From Frankia sp. QA3 (lineage in GTDB: Bacteria; Actinomycetota; Actinomycetes; Frankiales; Frankiaceae), in NCBI RefSeq assembly GCF_000262465.1, contig NZ_CM001489.1, forward strand, positions 6,020,336 through 6,084,335: a stretch of 64,000 nucleotides of DNA, in the 5' to 3' direction. A program made the translations under genes and the position numbers. Under the pieces are notes generated by a model that searched no databases, had not been told where the DNA came from, and was given only the letters and a program-made list of their open reading frames with translations. Positions 42,051 to 51,816 of this stretch are shown here, piece after piece. Every line of letters starts with the position of its first letter. Position 1 is the first letter of the stretch.

Positions 42051-43305
42051 CTCGACCGCCATCCCGCTGGTTCCCCTGGATCCCTTCGGCGCCGATCACC
42101 ACGGCGAACAGCGCCGGCTGCGGGAGGCGGGTCCGGTGGTGCAGGCCGAGCTGCCCGGCGGCATCCGCGTGTGGGTGGTCACCGACCACGCCCTGCTCGC
42201 CGACCTGGTGGCGGACGAGCGGGTGAGCAAGAACTGGCGGAACTGGAGCGCCATCCAGGACGGGACGATCACCGACGACTGGCCGCTGGTCGGCATGATC
42301 AAGGTGACCAACATGGTGACCAGCGACGGCGTCGCGCACTCCCGCCTGCGCCGACCGGTGACCCGGGTGTTCACGCGCGGCCGGGTGGAACAGCTCCGTC
42401 CCCGCGTCAACCAGATCGTCGCCGAACTGCTGGACGAGCTCCCCTCCCATGCCGGCCCCGACGGATCGGTGGATCTGCGGTCGCATTACGCCTACCCGGT
42501 GCCGATGCAGGTGATTTGCGAGCTGCTTGGCGTCCCGCGGGAGTGGCGCGCCGAGCTCCGCCGGCTTGTCGACAGCATCTTCCGCACGGACACCAGCAGC
42601 GAGGAGGCCGTGGCCACCGAGCGGCAGCGTCTGGCCCTGCTCGCCGAGCTGGTGCGGCTGCGTCGCGACGAGCCCGGTGATGACCTCACCAGCGCGTTGA
42701 TCAAGCTGCGCGAGGAGGACGAGGCGGCGCTGACCACCGAGGAGCTCGTCGACACCATCTGGCTGCTGCTCACCGCCGGCCACGAGACCACGCTGAGCCT
42801 CATCACCAACGGCGTACGCGCCTTGCTCACGCATCCGGACCAGAAGGCCATCGCCGTCGCCGGTGACGCCGCGACCTGGTCCAGTGTGGTCGAGGAAGTG
42901 TTGCGCTGGGACGCGCCGATCGGGAACTTCCCCGCCCGCTACCCGCTCGAGGATGTCACGATCGCGGGCGTCACGATCGCGAAGGGCGACGCGATTCTCG
43001 CCGCGTACAGCGGTGTCGGGCGCGACCCCCGCCAGTACGGCCCCGACGCCGAACAGTTCGACGTCACCCGCGCCCCCCAGCGGCATCTGTCCTTTGGCGG
43101 CGGACCGCACCTGTGCCTGGGCGCGCACCTGGCGCGCCTGGAGGCAGGCGTCGCCCTGCCCGCTCTGTTCGCCCGGTACCCGGACCTGCGCCTGGCGGCC
43201 GACCCCGCGACCCTGCCGCCGGTTCCGTCGTTCTTCTCCAACAGTGCCGCCGCGCTGCCGGTCCAGCTCGGCCAGGCCGCCGTGGCCCCGCCCTCCGTTA
43301 TCTGA
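42043..43305 (+). CDS. CYP154-like cytochrome P450
   Basis: 420 aa, last gene of the conservon. All P450 hallmarks are intact: I-helix LTAGHETTLS, K-helix EEVLRWDAP (Glu285, Arg288), FPARYPLEDV, and haem loop LSFGGGPHLCLGAHLAR with Cys358. ATG at 42043 has AGGAGG 6 bases upstream and overlaps the previous stop; an open upstream extension is not used. CYP157 and CYP154 genes occur as neighbours in several streptomycete conservons, and CYP154 enzymes oxidise polyketides, steroids and aromatics in vitro. The pair here may share a substrate, with signalling by the GTPase module. Confidence 0.88.
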   Translation: MADSTAIPLVPLDPFGADHHGEQRRLREAGPVVQAELPGGIRVWVVTDHALLADLVADERVSKNWRNWSAIQDGTITDDWPLVGMIKVTNMVTSDGVAHSRLRRPVTRVFTRGRVEQLRPRVNQIVAELLDELPSHAGPDGSVDLRSHYAYPVPMQVICELLGVPREWRAELRRLVDSIFRTDTSSEEAVATERQRLALLAELVRLRRDEPGDDLTSALIKLREEDEAALTTEELVDTIWLLLTAGHETTLSLITNGVRALLTHPDQKAIAVAGDAATWSSVVEEVLRWDAPIGNFPARYPLEDVTIAGVTIAKGDAILAAYSGVGRDPRQYGPDAEQFDVTRAPQRHLSFGGGPHLCLGAHLARLEAGVALPALFARYPDLRLAADPATLPPVPSFFSNSAAALPVQLGQAAVAPPSVI

Positions 43306-43719
43306 GAGACGCTCGGGGCCGTCATGTGAGCCGGCCGAGGCGCGCGTTGCTCCCATCCGCTCGACGCCGCGCGCCATCGCCACCGGCTGCCTACCCGGGG
43401 GAGCCGTGCTTGTCGCAACGTGGTCACTCTCGCGGCTCGGTCGCCGCACCCCTGGTGGGCAGCGATCGCCGAAGCTGGCCGCGCGCTGCCGCTGAGGCCC
43501 CGGGACGCCCGTTGCCATACGCGCTCGGCGATCACGGCGGCGCTCCCGTTCGTGATCCCGAAGCGCGTAGGGACAATCACGGCATCACGGGCGGTGGCAC
43601 GCCCATAGCCATCTGCCCTTCGCGGGGAATGACCTCGGCCGGCCGCTGCGAAGGCACGCAAAGAACGGTCACCGCGTCGCGCACCGGTCATGCCCGCTCT
43701 GCGTCCAGCGTCAGCGCCC
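43306..43719. other. Interval after the conservon
   Basis: About 410 bases with no gene supported. It would hold the conservon terminator, but no strong hairpin stands out. Confidence 0.4.
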
Positions 43720-43920
43720 CAGGGCACCGGCCACCTGTGCCAGGATCAGCGACGTCATCGCCACGTCCAGGCCCGTCGGCCCAGGAGGGACGACAGCCAG
43801 TCGATCACGACCGGTCCGCCGGGCCCCATCAGCACGTTCTCCGGATGCAGGTCACCCCGAAGCCAGCACCGCGGTCCCTGAGCCTCGCCCAACTCCGACA
43901 GTTGCGGGCCCTGCTCACCT
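43720..43920 (-). pseudogene. Phosphotransferase (APH-like) remnant
   Basis: The minus strand shows CWLRGDLHPENVLMGPGGPVVIDW, the catalytic DLHPEN and Mg2+ IDW motifs of aminoglycoside-phosphotransferase-like kinases. The frame then shifts and continues as GPTGLDVAMTSLILAQVAGA. Both ends of the gene are missing. Confidence 0.7.
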
Positions 43921-44231
43921 ATGACGAGCGCGCCCGGTCACGTCCAGCGGCGTGGTGTACAGAGGGTGACTCCGCGTGATCCTTGTTTCCTGTACGCAGT
44001 CCTGACCGGCATCGGGATCGGCATCGGCAAGCGGTTCACCGCAGTAGTACTGGCCCGGCGACACGCCGCCGATCCGCATTCCAGTCACACAGGGTGCAAC
44101 TGATCCCCTGCGCCCGGACGTCCACAGCCTTCGACCTCCTCCGAGGAGGATCGAGTACCCGCCGACCTGCCGTCCCAGGAAGGGCAGCCCCTCTCCAATC
44201 AGGCCACAGTGGTGCGATGATCTCCGGAGCG
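43921..44231. other. Interval before the right end of island 1
   Basis: No supported gene. It contains a GATCGGCATCGGCA-type short repeat near 44008-44030. Confidence 0.35.
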
Positions 44232-44273
44232 GCGTGGATGTGGGCTCATTGTGGGTGCAGATGTTCCGGCACG
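44232..44273 (+). repeat. Conserved right-end segment of island 1
   Basis: GCGTGGATGTGGGCTCATTG onward through GTGGGTGCAGATGTTCCGGCACG. The same 42-base block with one change lies at 51672-51713 at the right end of island 2. It lies about 100 bases before the att copy and contains the TGGGCTCATT core also found at the left ends. Confidence 0.7.
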
Positions 44274-44373
44274 GCGCGGCACCCGCGGGCACGCCACGGC
44301 ACCGAAAACGCCGTGACCTGGGAGAACGCGGCATCACCCGGCACGACGCGGCATGGCGCGGCACGTCACCGCG

Positions 44374-44423
44374 CGACTTGTAATCGGGCGGTTAGGGGTT
44401 CAAGTCCCCTCGCCGGCTCCAGA
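44374..44423 (+). repeat. att repeat 2 (perfect copy of tRNA-Thr 3' half)
   Basis: Identical over 50 bases to 33921-33970. The upstream half of the tRNA is absent, so this is not a functional tRNA. It is shared boundary of the two islands. Confidence 0.9.
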
Positions 44424-45251
44424 CGCACCCCCTTTGACCTGCGATTTTACCGCATTGAAGATCAAAATTACGGGTTTCAAGATCGTGGATGGGCTCGAGA
44501 TGGGCTCATTTGGCAGAACCGTGTCGATCAATCGTCCGCCTACGTGCCGTTCTCAGGGGTGGATTGCAGTCCGGGTTGGCCACGGTGGGGCCCCGGCTGC
44601 GAGGCGATGGAGGGGCGCGAAGGGCCGGTGTTCGATCGATGATTGAGTCCGCCGAGAATGGTGACGGAAAGTGACGACCCGCCAGTCTGGCTGATCGTGA
44701 ATGGGACGTTGAGAAGCTGGGCGCGGGAAGAGTCGACGTTCCTGGTAGGTGGGCTCGTCGACCCCGTTCGTCTGCACGCTCTGGGCGTCGTGTGCTTGTC
44801 GACCGGCCGGGGGTGGGTCTATCCGTCTGTTTCCTGCGGTTTCTGCCTGGTCTGCTGCTTGCCGGGAGGCGTCGGGCAAGGTCAGTCCTGACCGTCTGCC
44901 GGGCGGGCTTGGCCCGGGGATCCGGAAATGTCGTGATGGGGATTTCGGGCGGCCGCGTCGAGTACGTACCAGTATGCGATGGTGGTGGGACCGTCCGCGA
45001 CGGGAGGCGATGGCGGCGTGTCGACGGCGGGCCGTCGACCGGCCGGGGCTGTTGCGTTGCGTGGAGTCACGGCATGGCGCCTCCGGCCGATCGGCTGTTC
45101 AGACCGCTCGCGTGAGCTTGGCCAAGGCAGCCGGGCGGGCGGCGGCCACGACGCTCTCGCCGAGACTCGTGATCTGGCCGGCTGTCCTGAGCGGGCTGCG
45201 GCACGGCCCCCTCCGGCTGTCACGGACAGTGGGATGCCAGGGGCGGAGGTG
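44424..45251. other. Island 2 left end, no supported gene
   Basis: Contains the arm-like repeats at 44485-44511 and sequence similar to the left end of island 1. Frames here lack motifs. Confidence 0.45.
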
Positions 45252-46142
45252 TCACGTCGTTGCGTCAAGCGCCAGGGCGGCCGCGAGGGCGTCTGGGCGT
45301 TGCAGCTCGGGGAAGTGCCCCGTCCCGGGCAACCGGTGGATACGAACGGCAGGAACGTGGTCGCGCAGCGTCTGCGGATCGCTGGCACGGTGGGACCGGT
45401 CGGCGTCGCCCCACAGGAGGGTGACCGGGACGGCCGGCGCCAGGGTCGGCGCGGGGCCGCTGAGATAGGCCTGGAACGCGGTGGCGAGGGCGAACATCGC
45501 CCCCGCGGCGAACGCGGCGTCGCTGTGGCGGACGAGCGCGCCGGTCAGCGTGGCGTCGGCGGTGGCGGCGCGCAGCCAGCGGCGGGCGACCAGCGGCGCG
45601 CACGGCCGCAGCAGGAGCTGGCCGACCCCCGGCAGGCGCAGCGGCGATCTGCGGGCGACGGTGTTCCGCCAGGCGATCTGCTGCGCCCAGCCCGGGGCCT
45701 GGGTGAGCACGAGTCGGTCGACCAGGTCGGGGCGGCGGGTGGCGATGTCCAGGCCGAGGTAGCCGAACGCGCAGGGAAACACCAGCCCCATCGGCGCACC
45801 GCCGAGGCCAGCCAGGAAGGCCTCGACGACCCGGGCGGTCGCGGCGAAGGAACCGTCGAAGCCGGCCGGCGGGGTTGAGAAGCCGAATCCCGGCGGCTCG
45901 AGGACCACCACCCGGTGACGCCCGGCGAGCCGGCTGATCACCTCGCTGTAGGCCTCCACGGTGACCGGCGGATCCGCGACGAACACCAGCGTCCGCCCAT
46001 GTCCGACGTCGCGGACGCGCAGCAGCGCACCGGCGGCCTCGACGACGCGCACCCCCGGTGTCCGGGCCGACGCGGGCAGCCCGCGCCGCAGCGGCCGAGC
46101 GAACCGCTCGTCGATCCAAGGTCCCCATCGCGTCGCCGGCAC
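45252..46142 (-). CDS. Alpha/beta hydrolase with Cys at the nucleophile position
   Basis: 296 aa. Fold markers: VVVLEPPGFGFSTPPAGF, the elbow LVFPCAFGYLGLDIATRRPDLV, VTLLWGDADRSH (acid Asp) and LPGTGHFPELQRPD (catalytic His). The elbow is F-P-C-A-F instead of G-x-S-x-G, so Cys would be the nucleophile, as in dienelactone hydrolases, or the protein is not catalytic. No signal peptide. Start 46142 is the first ATG; ribosome site weak. Strand is opposite to the kinase and methyltransferase genes of the island. Confidence 0.72.
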   Translation of the reverse strand: MPATRWGPWIDERFARPLRRGLPASARTPGVRVVEAAGALLRVRDVGHGRTLVFVADPPVTVEAYSEVISRLAGRHRVVVLEPPGFGFSTPPAGFDGSFAATARVVEAFLAGLGGAPMGLVFPCAFGYLGLDIATRRPDLVDRLVLTQAPGWAQQIAWRNTVARRSPLRLPGVGQLLLRPCAPLVARRWLRAATADATLTGALVRHSDAAFAAGAMFALATAFQAYLSGPAPTLAPAVPVTLLWGDADRSHRASDPQTLRDHVPAVRIHRLPGTGHFPELQRPDALAAALALDATT

Positions 46143-46375
46143 CCGTCCATGTCATCAGACCGGTGCTGGAGCGTCGACCGGTGCTGGTGAAGGCGAGACC
46201 AATCCGGCGTGCCGGTTGGGCGCCCGATGATCCCCGCGCATCCCAGGCGCCAGCCCTTGGCCTGTCCGCTGCGCGGCGGTGATGTGACGCGCACCCCGAC
46301 GCCGCATCGACGCAGGTCGCAGGCTCCCCGACTTAGGAATGCGCCGTCGAGTCAAGTCGATTTGACTTCAGCTGG

Positions 46376-46747
46376 TTACACCGACCACAGGATGGCACCA
46401 AATTCAACGGGTTGACCGCCAGTGCGGGGATCTGGTGGCCGCCCAGGGGTCTTGCGTGGGTAGGTCCATTGTCGTGCGAGGAGCTCACGGCGCCGGCGCA
46501 ACACGGTGGCCGGGGTGACGAAGAACGAACCCCAGCGGGCCCGGGGGAGTAGCCGAGACAGGGCTGCGAGGATCACCCGATCCGCCGGCTCCAGCGTCGG
46601 ACGATTCACCTGCCGGCGCAGTACCGCCACCTGATGGCGAAGGACGAGGAGTTCCACCTCCTTCGCTGTGTCCCCGCGCACGCGGAGCAGCATCAGCCCG
46701 AGAGTGTTCCGAGTCAGGGCGTAGAGCAGCGACCACACCATGACCAT
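46376..46747 (-). pseudogene. N-terminal fragment of a second DDE transposase
   Basis: MVMVWSLLYALTRNTLGLML, EVELLVLRHQVAVLRRQVNR, VILAALSRLLPRARWGSFFV, then WTYPRKTPGRPP, after which the frame runs into unrelated sequence. The catalytic core is absent. It is related to, but distinct from, the transposase at 35745. Confidence 0.75.
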
Positions 46748-46783
46748 CCAGCCTGCCTGACACGGGCCCGGTCCGGCAGGCAA

Positions 46784-47237
46784 ACGTGCAGGTCACCGTC
46801 CAAATCGGGGTTCCGGAGCCCCACAGGGTCCGTAGGCGACCCGTCGAGTCTGACTACCAACGGCATTAAGAGCGTTTCTCACGTGGCCAGCATCTCCAGC
46901 AGGTCAGCGTGGCTAACGGGCATGAGCCGCCGCTTCGCGCCAAGATACTGCCGCGCCGCTTCCGTTCCTCGGTGCTGGCGCACCTGCGGTACGGGTCGGC
47001 TTGCCGCCGGGTGATGACAGCCAAGTTGACAGTCAAGCCGGTGGACGACCCCGGATGTTGGCGGACGACAGCGGACGGAACACACCAGACCAGCGGACAC
47101 GGCGGACGTCCACGGACGTCAGTAGAAGATTCAGATCTAACTACGGAACGGAAGGTTCGCCGCGGTATAGGGCCGGCAGTGCCGCGATCGGCTGGGCCCG
47201 CCGTTCTGGCTGCGGACGAGTGTGCCAGTGTGGGTTG
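46784..47237. other. Interval with no supported gene
   Basis: About 450 bases between a transposase fragment and a small gene. Minus-strand frames near 46880-47100 have no ribosome site. Confidence 0.4.
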
Positions 47238-47567
47238 GTGAGGAGATCTTCGCGGAACTGGGTGCTCGGCGACCGGTTGTGGGACGACGAAGGACAGGTG
47301 TGGTACCGCGACCGGGGCGAGTGGGCCGACGCCGAGGAGGTGGAACGGCACCTGGCTAGCGCGTGCCGGGTCGTCCTGCACGGATTCCGCCGTCCGATGC
47401 AGTGGCTGACCTCCGCCGAGGCTGCGGCTCGCTGGCGGCAGATCCGACCACACTGCGCGGTGCCCGGCCAGTACGGAGCCGACGGCGACGCCGAGGGTCT
47501 CACGTATGCCGCGGTGCTGTGGCGCCGTGGTGACAGGCAGCTCCTCGGGTTCGAGGTGTTCTGCTGA
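47238..47567 (+). CDS. Small hypothetical protein
   Basis: 109 aa from GTG 47238, not recognised. Soluble, rich in Trp and Arg (NWVLGDRLWDDEGQVWYRDRGEW, RPMQWLTSAEAAARWRQI). Three-position GC pattern and balanced composition support a real gene. A single-domain cargo or immunity-like protein is possible. It lies between mobile remnants. Confidence 0.5.
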   Translation: MRRSSRNWVLGDRLWDDEGQVWYRDRGEWADAEEVERHLASACRVVLHGFRRPMQWLTSAEAAARWRQIRPHCAVPGQYGADGDAEGLTYAAVLWRRGDRQLLGFEVFC

Positions 47568-47604
47568 GCCACGCAACACGTTCCTGAAGCTGCCCCGGTT
47601 CCGT

Positions 47605-48108
47605 TCACAGGTAGGGCTTTGAAAGTTTATGCGACTTGATGGTACTCGTTGAAACGGGTTTCGTGCTCGTGGGGCTGAGATATCCGTTGGTGGAGTGGCG
47701 GCGCTGCCGGTTGTAGAACCCTTCAATGAAGTCGAAGATCGCGGCTCGGGCCTCGTCGTGAGTGGCGAAGCTGGTCCGGGCGAGAAGTTCACATTCGAGG
47801 GTCGCGAAGAACGACTCGGTGACCGCATTATCATAACAATCACCGGCGGGACCTACGGAGCGCCGTACCTGGCGGCGGCAGATCTTGGCGAAGTCCCGAA
47901 ACGTATATTGAGTTCCTTGATCGGAATGATGAATAATTCCGGGTGCGGGGCGGCGGTGGCGCAGTGCCATGGTGAGGGCATCGGCGACGAGGGGTGTTTT
48001 CTGCTCGTCGGACATGGACCATCCGACGATCCTGCGGGCGTACAGGTCGAGGACGACCGCGAGGTAGAGGAAGCCCTGGGCGGTCGGGACGTAGGTGACG
48101 TCCGATCT
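47605..48108 (-). pseudogene. IS3-family transposase (OrfB) C-terminal part
   Basis: Frame from ~48108: YRSDVTYVPTAQGFLYLAVV, LDLYARRIVGWSM, then HHSDQGTQYTF (Asp), ICRRQVRRSVGPAGDCYDNA, VTESFFATLECELL (Glu). The first catalytic Asp in SDVTY is present, but OrfA and the OrfB N-terminus are missing. The C-terminus after RRHSTNGYLSP is atypical. Confidence 0.8.
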
Positions 48109-48247
48109 GTACTGCGTACACGATCGATGCGGTCAGATATCAAGCCCCGGACGCCGGACACCGGACTCTGGCCAACAAGCGTCGGACCGCGGGCGCCGGG
48201 CACCGGGCTTCCGGCTGCGGGGCGCGTACGGGGTGTACCCGGGGTGC

Positions 48248-49057
48248 ATGATGGGCGATATGGGTGCTGACGAGCCGGCGCAGAACGCATGGTCGCGGGT
48301 GGACACGAGCGTGCCGCACTCCGCTCGGGTCTGGAACTACTGGCTCGGAGGCAAGGACAACTTTCCCGCCGACCGGGAGCTGGGGGACAAGGTCTTCGAG
48401 GTCTACCCGGACATCGTGCGGGTCGCCCGCGCGCAGCGGGAGTTCCTGGTCCGAGTGATCACCTTTCTCGCCGGCGAGGTGGGCATCCGCCAGTTTCTGG
48501 ACATCGGCACCGGCCTGCCGACCGCCGACAACACCCATGAGGTCGCGCAGCGGATCGCCCCGGACTCCCGGATCGTCTACGTCGACAACGATCCGCTGGT
48601 GCTGGTGCACGCCCGCGCGCTGCTGACCAGCGCGCCCGGTGGCGCCACCGCCTATGTCGACGCCGACGTGCGCGACCCCGACAGGATTCTTGCGGAGGCG
48701 GCTGAGCTCCTGGACTTCACCAAGCCGGTCGCTCTCGTGATGTTCGGCATCGTGGGGAACGTCGCCGACAACGACGAGGCGAGCGCGATCGTGAAACGGC
48801 TGCTCGACGGGGTGCGGCCGGGAAGCTATCTCGCGCTCAACGACGGCACGCACGGCGAGGCCGTCGACAAGGCGATCGAGATCACCCAGGCGGACGGGCA
48901 CCCCTACAATCTGCGCACCCCTGAGCAGGTCGCGTCCTTCTTCGACGGCCTCCAGCTCGTCGAGCCGGGTGTGGTCTCGACGCCCCTCTGGCGGCCCGCG
49001 CCCGCGTCCGAGCCGCAGCCGCTCCACATCTTCGGCGGGGTCGGCCGCAAGCCGTAG
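48248..49057 (+). CDS. SAM-dependent methyltransferase of the PF04672 (DUF574) type
   Basis: 269 aa. Pattern of the large actinomycete family: NAWSRVDTSVPHSARVWNYWLGG, KDNFPADRELGDKVFEVYPD, SAM motif FLDIGTGLPTADNTHEVAQ, acidic VYVDNDPLVLVHARALL, and ALNDGTHGEAVDKAIE. The reaction is not known, though many copies are found per genome. ATG at 48248 or 48251; the reading extends upstream without a ribosome site. It is directly beside the cut end of the IS3 remnant. Confidence 0.87.
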   Translation: MMGDMGADEPAQNAWSRVDTSVPHSARVWNYWLGGKDNFPADRELGDKVFEVYPDIVRVARAQREFLVRVITFLAGEVGIRQFLDIGTGLPTADNTHEVAQRIAPDSRIVYVDNDPLVLVHARALLTSAPGGATAYVDADVRDPDRILAEAAELLDFTKPVALVMFGIVGNVADNDEASAIVKRLLDGVRPGSYLALNDGTHGEAVDKAIEITQADGHPYNLRTPEQVASFFDGLQLVEPGVVSTPLWRPAPASEPQPLHIFGGVGRKP

Positions 49058-49507
49058 CCCATCCTCGACGGGGTCGATCGGGGTCCGTTGACGTTCGGAG
49101 AGCCGGGACGCGCGGAGGCCTTGGCGGGCCTGGGAGTCAGACTGCGGCGGCGAGCTCGGTGAACGCTACCGACAGCCGCGGGACTGACCCGAAAAATGAC
49201 GTGAGGTGACGGCGGTGCTTGGCGCAGGCGGCCTCGGGGATGCGATCGAAGCGGAACGGAGCGTGTGAGTCCTCCCCATGCCCGTGAGGGTGATCCGCAG
49301 GCCGAGTCACCCCACCCCGGGGTGCTGCCTGCGGCGATGAGCTGACGGGACCCGACCCCTCGGTGGCCACGCCGGTCACCGTTAGGATCACGCCTCGTGG
49401 TGGGGACAACAAGTGGATTTGTAGGGGTGGATGGTGGGTGCTGGCCCGTGATAGCTCCCCCCATCCTGATCGCCGCCGGTCGGTGTCGACCGCAGGGTGG
49501 GTAGGAG
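49058..49507. other. Intergenic interval upstream of the WD40 kinase
   Basis: 450 bases, no gene supported; should contain the kinase promoter. Confidence 0.4.
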
Positions 49508-51337
49508 ATGGTGCGCGACACGGCTGTGGGGCGGGTCATCGCGTCCCGCTACCGGCTGATCCGCCGGCTCGGCGGCGGAAGCATGGGCTCGGTCTGGGAA
49601 GCGGTCGACGAGATCCTGGACGTGTCCGTTGCCCTCAAACAGATCAACATGCTGGGCGGGCAGTCCGCCGCCGAACAGGATGAGCTCGTCGCCCGGGCCC
49701 AGCGGGAAGCCCGCAGCGCCGCGCGGCTACGGGGCCACCCCCACATCGTCACCGTGCATGACGTTGTCGAGGACCAGCACCTGCCCTGGATCGTGCTGGA
49801 ACTCATCGACGGCCGTTCCCTGGCCGACGCTCTGCGCCACGACGGGCCGCTGGACCCCGCCCGGGCTACCCAGGTCGGTCTCGCGGTGCTCGACGCACTC
49901 ACGTTCGCCGAGGGCAAGGGCATCGTCCACCGCGACGTCAAACCTGCGAACATCCTGCTGACCGCCTCCGGCACGGCCAAGCTGGCCGACTTCGGCATCG
50001 CCACCCTCCAGGGCGCCACCACGATCACCAAGAACGGGCACGCCCCGATGACGCTCGCCTACGCCGCACCCGAACGTCTGCGCGGCGCGGCGGGCACCAT
50101 AGCCAGCGACATCTTCTCGCTGGGCGTGACCCTCTACGAGGCGGTCGAGGGCATCTCCCCCTTTCTCCGGCAGGACATCCCAGCCACCGTTTACGCGATC
50201 CTCGACGCCGACCCGCCCCCACCGCGACACGCCCCGCCGCCGCTGGCCGACACACTGCGCCGGATGCTCGTCAAAGACCCGGCCACCCGGGCGGACGCCG
50301 GCCAGGTACGCGCCGGACTGGCGAGCATCGGCCGGACAGATCCGCCGGGAAACACCCGGCTCCCTCGCCGGGTCGAAAGGCGTCACCGGCTGTGGCGTCC
50401 CTTCGGGGCCCCGTTGACCGGCTGCGCCGGCGAGGTGCTTTCGGTGGCGTTCTCCCCGCACAGCACGACCCTGGCCAGCGGCGACAGGTGGACGGTACGG
50501 CTGTGGGACCTCGCCGACCCGGCCGCCCCCCGACTACTCGGCGGCCCGCTCACCGGCCACAACAGCTGGGTGAACGCGGTAACGTTCGCCCCGGACGGGC
50601 GCACCCTGGCCAGCGCCAGCAGCGACAGGACGGTACGGCTGTGGGACGTGGCCAACCCGGCCGCCCCCCGCCCACTCGGCAGCCCGCTGACCGGCCACAC
50701 CAGCACGGTGAACGCAGTGACGTTCGCCCCGGACAGCACTCTGCTCGCCAGCAGCGGCGATGACAAGACGGTGCGGCTGTGGGACGTCAGCGACCCGGCC
50801 ATCCCCCGTCCACTGGGCAAACCGCTGCATGGCCACACCGGCTGGGTACACGCGCTGGCGTTCGCCCCGCACGGACGCATCCTGGCCAGCGCCGACTACG
50901 AGGGGACAGTGCGGCTGTGGGACGTCACCCACCCGGCCACCCCCCGCTTCCTCGCCGAACCGCTGACCCGCACCAGCTGGGTACATGCGGTGGCGTTCAC
51001 CCCGGATGGCACGATCCTGGCCAGCGCCAGCGGCGACACGACGGTGCGGCTGTGGGACGTTGCCGACCCGGCCGCTCCCTGCCCCCTCGGGTCACCACTG
51101 ACAGGCCATACCAGCGGGGTGCAGGCGGTGGCGTTCACCCCGGACGGCACGATCCTGGCCAGTGCCAGCCACGACCAGACGGTGCGACTGTGGGACCTCG
51201 CCGACCCGGCCACCCCCCGCCCCCTCGGCAAGCCACTGACCGGCCACACCGACACGGCGTACTCCGTGGCATTCGCCCCGAACAGCACCCTGCTTGCCAG
51301 CGCCGGCGACCGCACGATACGGCTGTGGACGCAGTAG
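49508..51337 (+). CDS. Soluble Ser/Thr protein kinase with a seven-bladed WD40 propeller
   Basis: 609 aa. Kinase domain ~14-280: LGGGSMGSVWEAV, VALKQINM, IVHRDVKPANILL, LADFGIATL, LAYAAPERLRG. A short basic linker leads to seven WD40 repeats (from ~305 to the end), each ending in TVRLWD or TIRLWT, about 46 residues per unit. Seven units close one propeller. There is no membrane helix, so this kinase is cytosolic and probably scaffolded by the propeller. Repeats 2, 3, 5 and 6 are very alike at the DNA level (GGTACGGCTGTGGGACGT type), suggesting recent duplication or concerted evolution. ATG 49508 is preceded closely by GGTAGGAG. Confidence 0.92.
   Translation: MVRDTAVGRVIASRYRLIRRLGGGSMGSVWEAVDEILDVSVALKQINMLGGQSAAEQDELVARAQREARSAARLRGHPHIVTVHDVVEDQHLPWIVLELIDGRSLADALRHDGPLDPARATQVGLAVLDALTFAEGKGIVHRDVKPANILLTASGTAKLADFGIATLQGATTITKNGHAPMTLAYAAPERLRGAAGTIASDIFSLGVTLYEAVEGISPFLRQDIPATVYAILDADPPPPRHAPPPLADTLRRMLVKDPATRADAGQVRAGLASIGRTDPPGNTRLPRRVERRHRLWRPFGAPLTGCAGEVLSVAFSPHSTTLASGDRWTVRLWDLADPAAPRLLGGPLTGHNSWVNAVTFAPDGRTLASASSDRTVRLWDVANPAAPRPLGSPLTGHTSTVNAVTFAPDSTLLASSGDDKTVRLWDVSDPAIPRPLGKPLHGHTGWVHALAFAPHGRILASADYEGTVRLWDVTHPATPRFLAEPLTRTSWVHAVAFTPDGTILASASGDTTVRLWDVADPAAPCPLGSPLTGHTSGVQAVAFTPDGTILASASHDQTVRLWDLADPATPRPLGKPLTGHTDTAYSVAFAPNSTLLASAGDRTIRLWTQ
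50430..51337 (+). repeat. Seven ~138-bp coding repeats (WD40 units)
   Basis: Blocks ending GTGCGGCTGTGGGAC recur about every 138 bases. Similarity between units is much higher than needed to keep the fold. Confidence 0.8.
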
Positions 51338-51393
51338 GGCCCCGGGTGGTTCCAGCGGCTGGCCGGCGCCGCCAGCTCGGTGCACGCGGCTGC

Positions 51394-51552
51394 TGGATCT
51401 TCCGGTGGCCCCAGGCCGGCCAGTCCGCGGCGTACTTCGCCGCCAGCGGCTCGAGCGGGTCGACGACCAGCGCGGGCCCTGGCCCCTTCCCGTCCGGTAT
51501 GACACCGTTACGGTCCCCATCGAAGTCACGCAGGGTGAGTGTAACTTCCGTG
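51394..51552 (-). pseudogene. Transposase fragment
   Basis: The minus strand encodes VVDPLEPLAAKYAADWPAWG, HRKI, a linker-helix pattern found in actinobacterial integrase-core transposases, then diverges. Both ends are missing. Confidence 0.55.
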
Positions 51553-51671
51553 TGCTGACGATCGCAGCCTCTGGACATGCCCGGGGAAACGCCGCGCACG
51601 GTCGACCTGCGGCTTCAGGAAGGCCGAACCCGTTCAATCAGTCCGCGGTCGAGGGCTAACGCATAGGCGTG

Positions 51672-51713
51672 GCGTGGACGTGGGCTCATTGTGGGTGCAG
51701 ATGTTCCGGCACG
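51672..51713 (+). repeat. Conserved right-end segment of island 2
   Basis: Matches 44232-44273 at 41 of 42 positions, at the same distance (about 100 bases) from its att copy. Confidence 0.7.
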
Positions 51714-51816
51714 TCGCGACAGCCGCGAACACGGCGGGACATCGGAAGCGCCATGGCATGGGAAAACACGGCACTACGCGGCAAGTTCCGGCACGATAGG
51801 GCATATATCCGTGCGT

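Larger units (their letters stand above)
33971..44423. mobile_element. Genomic island 1 at tRNA-Thr (no integrase visible)
   Basis: About 10.45 kb bounded by identical 50-bp tRNA repeats. Contents: a nuclease/immunity pair, nested insertion sequences, regulator remnant, a complete conservon with two P450 genes, and a phosphotransferase remnant. The left end (34036-34080) matches that of island 2, and the right end (44232-44273) matches the right end of island 2 at 41 of 42 bases. No integrase, replication or transfer gene is seen, so it resembles a cis-mobilisable element. Confidence 0.75.

Noticed and set aside
44374..44423. Second tRNA-Thr gene
   Set aside because: Only the 3' half is present; acceptor 5' strand and D arm are missing. 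It is an att copy. The same holds for 51817-51861.
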